Source of the DNA: Stentor coeruleus
Taxonomy: Eukaryota > Ciliophora > Heterotrichea > Heterotrichida > Stentoridae
Reading direction: 5' to 3'
Assembly: GCA_001970955.1 (NCBI GenBank)
Contig: MPUH01000124.1
Coordinates: 36,551-100,550, forward strand
Length of the DNA stretch: 64,000 nt
How positions within the stretch are numbered: the first letter of the stretch is position 1; each line of letters starts with the position of its first letter. Position numbers and translations under genes: made by a program. The notes below the pieces were generated by a model. That model worked only from the letters and a program-made list of their open reading frames with translations. It was not told the origin of the DNA and ran no database searches. Positions 61,188-64,000 of this stretch are shown here, in pieces.

Positions 61188-62267
61188 ATGGCAACACATA
61201 AGAGATCATCATCGATTTCAGGCCTTTTCCCCGAATCTCCTAGTAAAGCTTATTCTGGAATTTACAGTTTACAAACTAGGCAACTATCCCCAAAGAATGC
61301 AGATAGAAAAAATATATATAAAACAGGAAATAGAATTTTAGAATTACCTGAAATTTTACAAAATCTTGATATCTCAGGTTCATCTCATAATAAATCACGC
61401 AAATCAATTACTGCGTTTAAAAGTCAAAATAGAAGTTCCTTGGTTGCTTTAGATAATATGGATTTTGATCCCTCGATAATCCACTATGATGCTACACCTT
61501 TAATATCAAAAGAAGATTCATTGGATTTTCCATTACAAATCCCCTCAAAACGATTAAGTCTTATTAATAATAGCATAGAGCAAAGTCCTTTGAAAAAAGA
61601 TAGCAATTCGGATAAGCTTGAAAAAGAGTTAGACTTAATGAGCAAAAGTATTTTAGAAATAAAGTCTAGAGTTAATATCCTCGAAGCAAATGTTGAATAT
61701 TACGAATTAGTTATTCAGCTTTATGATAATCACAAATGGGAATATGAAAAAAATATTGAAACAATTCTCAAAGCTAATGATTGTTTAACTGTTGATTTGA
61801 AGCTAAGCACAGAAAAGACTAAAAAGTTAAGCCAAGAGTTGGACGATATAAAAGAAATGCTAAAAAAAGAGCAAATTGAAAAAGAAAAAATGTCAAATGA
61901 AATTGAAAAACTGAAAATTTCTCAGCTTATCTTTGTTGAAGAACTGAAAAAGAAGTACGAAATTCAAAGAGGATTCCTTGAGCAGAAATTGTGCAGTTAT
62001 GAAAATAAAATGAATAACGAAATCGAAGTAATGAAAACAGAGATGAAAATGCAAATACATTTGTTGGAAATGAAATCTTTACAAGCTATAAAAGAGCATA
62101 ATTATCCGATTTCTGCATCTTTTCCTTCTAATTCCAATCCACGCCAATTAAATCAGTACAAAAGAGGACATAATCATGTTTTAATCTTATCAATTTTTGC
62201 TTTATTAGCTATTTTTTTAGGCAGCAGCTTTAATAAGCTATATAGTTATCAACAAGCAATTCAATAA
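61188..62267 (+). CDS. Tail-anchored coiled-coil protein, 359 aa
   Basis: Intact, ATG to TAA. Ser-rich N-terminal 140 residues, a long coiled coil at about 143-300 (EKELDLMSKSILEIKSRVNI, ELKKKYEIQRGFLEQKL), then one C-terminal TM helix (VLILSIFALLAIFLGSSF) with only 14 residues after it. This is the form of a tail-anchored tether, such as golgin-like or SNARE-associated proteins. No SNARE motif seen. Family not recognised. Confidence 0.75.
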   Translation: MATHKRSSSISGLFPESPSKAYSGIYSLQTRQLSPKNADRKNIYKTGNRILELPEILQNLDISGSSHNKSRKSITAFKSQNRSSLVALDNMDFDPSIIHYDATPLISKEDSLDFPLQIPSKRLSLINNSIEQSPLKKDSNSDKLEKELDLMSKSILEIKSRVNILEANVEYYELVIQLYDNHKWEYEKNIETILKANDCLTVDLKLSTEKTKKLSQELDDIKEMLKKEQIEKEKMSNEIEKLKISQLIFVEELKKKYEIQRGFLEQKLCSYENKMNNEIEVMKTEMKMQIHLLEMKSLQAIKEHNYPISASFPSNSNPRQLNQYKRGHNHVLILSIFALLAIFLGSSFNKLYSYQQAIQ

Positions 62268-62471
62268 TATAAATAATTAAATGACAACTACTAAATAAAA
62301 TATAAAAAATAGATTTATTAAGGTGTTTTATGTATAATTAAAATATTAATTTTATTATGAGATTTGCTACTCTCTGTTTATGTTTACTTTTCCTGAGAAA
62401 TAAATTGTTGGGTACCAATTTAACTATCTTTTAGCATATCTATTTGATTTATATGTATATATACATAAATA

Positions 62472-62522
62472 CATTTTCACGCGAAAATGGAATTTTGACG
62501 AAAGCGTAGCCGTCTTGCTACG
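62472..62522. repeat. Two adjacent perfect hairpins
   Basis: CATTTTC-ACGC-GAAAATG at 62472-62489 and CGTAGC-CGTCTT-GCTACG at 62505-62522, followed by an A-run. On the minus strand the second hairpin would be preceded by a U-run and on the plus strand followed by A; neither is a classical terminator. Locally GC-richer than the surroundings. Could be a small structured RNA or a 3-prime-end processing feature. Confidence 0.35.
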
Positions 62523-62592
62523 AAAAAAATGCTGAAGTATACACTATAAGAATAATTTATTATAACAATACAAAAATATTTTGAAAATAATA

Positions 62593-62952
62593 ATGGTTCT
62601 TTTCAGCAGAAATCCAAGATTCCGATTTTTATCTAAAGTGTATGGATTCTTTTTGATAGTCGGATCAGGTACTTACCAATGGCTTAGAATCAGTAAAATT
62701 TATTAAGATAAACTTTTAGTTCAAGAAAAAACCTATGATATTCTTAGAGTTATGCAATCTGGCAGAAATCCTTTAGATCAATACATAAATAGTTCTAAAT
62801 TCGAGCAAGCTACTATGATCAAAGATAAAAAATTTCAAAGCACGCTTGAATTAATAAGAAAAAGAGAAGATATCAAAAATCAGCTAATTGATGAAGAAGA
62901 ATTTATTCGAATGGAAGTTTGGAAGACTTTATATAAAAGACATAAATTTTAA
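62593..62952 (+). CDS. Small spliced one-TM protein, 114 aa
   Basis: Exons 62593-62692 and 62708-62952 around intron 62693-62707 (GTAAAATTTATTAAG), which contains a TAA if retained. N-terminus is basic then hydrophobic (RFRFLSKVYGFFLIVGSGTY), followed by a charged helical region (RKREDIKNQLIDEEEF) and ends KRHKF. The form fits a small mitochondrial inner-membrane or ER protein, perhaps an assembly factor; no family recognised. Confidence 0.7.
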
Positions 62953-63076
62953 TAAAAGTTTCCAAATTTAGCTTATAATTTCTTATTACAGATAAAAATT
63001 AAATCAGCTAAAGACCTTGTTCAAATTAAGTTTATAATTTTAAATATTTCTGAGATGAAAGAAGAAAGTAATATAT

Positions 63077-64000
63077 TTATCTTCTAAAGAAGTTTGCTTC
63101 AATTTCACTTGCTTTTGATATCAAAATTTTACTGAAGCAAGTCATCAAATAAGTAACTTTTTCATACAAACTAGGCTCTTTATTAAGTGCATAATTTTTT
63201 TTACTCCTTAAACTCTGATACACATCTTTTTCAGTAAAATTTTTGATATCTGGATCATATTCATTACTTGACGATTCACTGTAGCTATTTTCCTCTTCGT
63301 ATATAAGCATACTGTTAATTCCTTCATGATCATTATAAATTTCATCGATTAAACTTTCTATATTTGTGATAACCTCACTAGACTCTAAATGTGATTTATT
63401 TCTAAATAATTTGTAGGCTGTATATTTAATTGTGGTTAATTTGTTTGGTTAGTAGCATTACAGTCTCCAGCTTTTAGCAAAATATTTATTGGGTGTAACC
63501 GGAACAAATTTAATCTATTTTTGAAATAAAATATTTTGCATCATTTTCATTTGCTGAAGCAGACTTACCATGAAAGTGTTTAAAAACTAAATTGTGTCTC
63601 TTTTTAAATGAATCAAGCCATTCAATTGAGGCTTTAATTTTGGATTATTTACCTTTTCAGCAAATTTCAAAGCTGTTTCTTGAATTAAAGGTCCCGATAA
63701 AGGAATACTGATTGTTTGAGCTTTTTGAGTTTTTTGAAACCAAGCCCATGACATCTCATTTATGTCATCATTTTTTGTTTTCCTTATCTCCCTACATCGA
63801 TCATTAGAGGTACTCAAACTTTCGAATAATCTCAAGAGATTTTCTCCTTTTTTTGATTTTGAATACCGTTCCTTTGCTTATTCCAAATGTACTTACAACC
63901 TCTTTTTCAGTATGCCCTTGATCAAGGAATTCCAGTACTTTAACCTTTGTTCTATGTTAATCCAACATATTTTTTCTATCATATTGTAAGGTCCCTTGAA
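63077..64000 (-). pseudogene. Decayed pogo/Tigger-like transposase
   Basis: Reading the minus strand from the right edge: a Psq/CENP-B N-terminal HTH (KVKVLEFLDQGHTEKEVVST, FGISKGTVFKIKKRRK), a shift near 63830, then the CENPB-type second HTH (MSWAWFQKTQKAQTISIPLS, GPLIQETALKFAEKV), another shift near 63640, SIEWLDSFKKRHNLVFKH with GKSASANENDAKYF, and stops. Beyond this the DDE core is not recognisable; a 77-codon frame at 63077-63310 may be its C-terminal part or unrelated. At least two frameshifts and several stops. The element may continue past the window edge. Confidence 0.65.

Noticed and set aside
63560-63574. Perfect-looking 15-nt intron GTAAGTCTGCTTCAG in the transposase relic
   Set aside because: It lacks A at position 10 and the retained reading gives GKSASANENDA, which fits the transposase family.
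1-64000. tRNA, rRNA or CRISPR
   Set aside because: I looked for T-loop strings with a facing acceptor stem, for 5S motifs and for spaced direct repeats and found none.
1-64000. General use of TAA/TAG as Gln (Tetrahymena or Condylostoma code)
   Set aside because: About 40 intact genes, one of 1,500 codons, have no in-frame stop and end cleanly at TAA or TAG, so the standard code holds for them.

Overview
The window looks like macronuclear DNA of a heterotrich ciliate, most like Stentor. It is AT-rich and gene-dense, and long frames such as a 1,500-codon WD40/channel gene and an 822-codon PEX1 gene are open under the standard code. Stops are almost always TAA or TAG. Six genes contain 11 introns that are each exactly 15 nt, start GTA, carry an A at position 10 and end AG. 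The protein set (SPAG8-like and TPX2-like microtubule proteins, PEP mutase, many Ser/Lys-rich orphan proteins) fits a ciliate. This assignment is inference; no database search was possible.

Layout. 0.5-4.2 kb: truncated globin, an orphan gene, then a gap holding a broken roadblock dynein light chain. 4.2-11.3 kb: two-RRM protein, NAPRT, RPB7, PEX1, a spliced acidic protein and PEP mutase. 12-16 kb: orphan genes, a glutaredoxin, a one-TM protein and decayed frames. 17-23.4 kb: a Lys/Glu-rich protein, an S49 peptidase, a two-TM cysteine-rich surface protein and TIM17 with a frameshift. 23.8-31.5 kb: a spliced MFS transporter, TPX2-like protein, AIM24-like protein, NDUFS5 and small orphan genes. 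32.5-39.4 kb: a PH-like protein, SPAG8-like protein, a coiled-coil protein and a PH-kinase. 41.5-47.7 kb: Yellow/MRJP-like protein, GDPD and SPFH protein. 48.6-54.3 kb: a protein with 21 WD40 repeats fused to a TRP-like channel, then a SERP1/RAMP4 gene split by three 15-nt introns. 54.8-64 kb: a coiled-coil pseudogene, a CENP-B/pogo-type HTH protein head-to-head with a USP53/54-like pseudo-deubiquitinase, a tail-anchored coiled-coil protein, a small spliced gene and a decayed pogo/Tigger-like transposase at the right edge.

The genes do not form a pathway or operon; they are independent eukaryotic genes on both strands, often with very short spacers (21 bp between one divergent pair). Themes are mitochondrial import and respiration (TIM17, NDUFS5, AIM24), peroxisomes (PEX1), ER translocation (SERP1), microtubules and cilia (SPAG8, TPX2, roadblock relic) and signalling (PH-kinase, WD40 channel).

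Most interesting: the 3 x 7 WD40 propeller/TRP channel fusion, the catalytically dead USP with a RanBP2 zinc finger, the rigid 15-nt intron rule that reveals genes hidden from simple frame searches, and many longer gaps that hold recognisable but stop-riddled coding frames. Three single-N scaffold joins are flanked by direct copies of 32, 64 and 96 bp and look like assembly artefacts.
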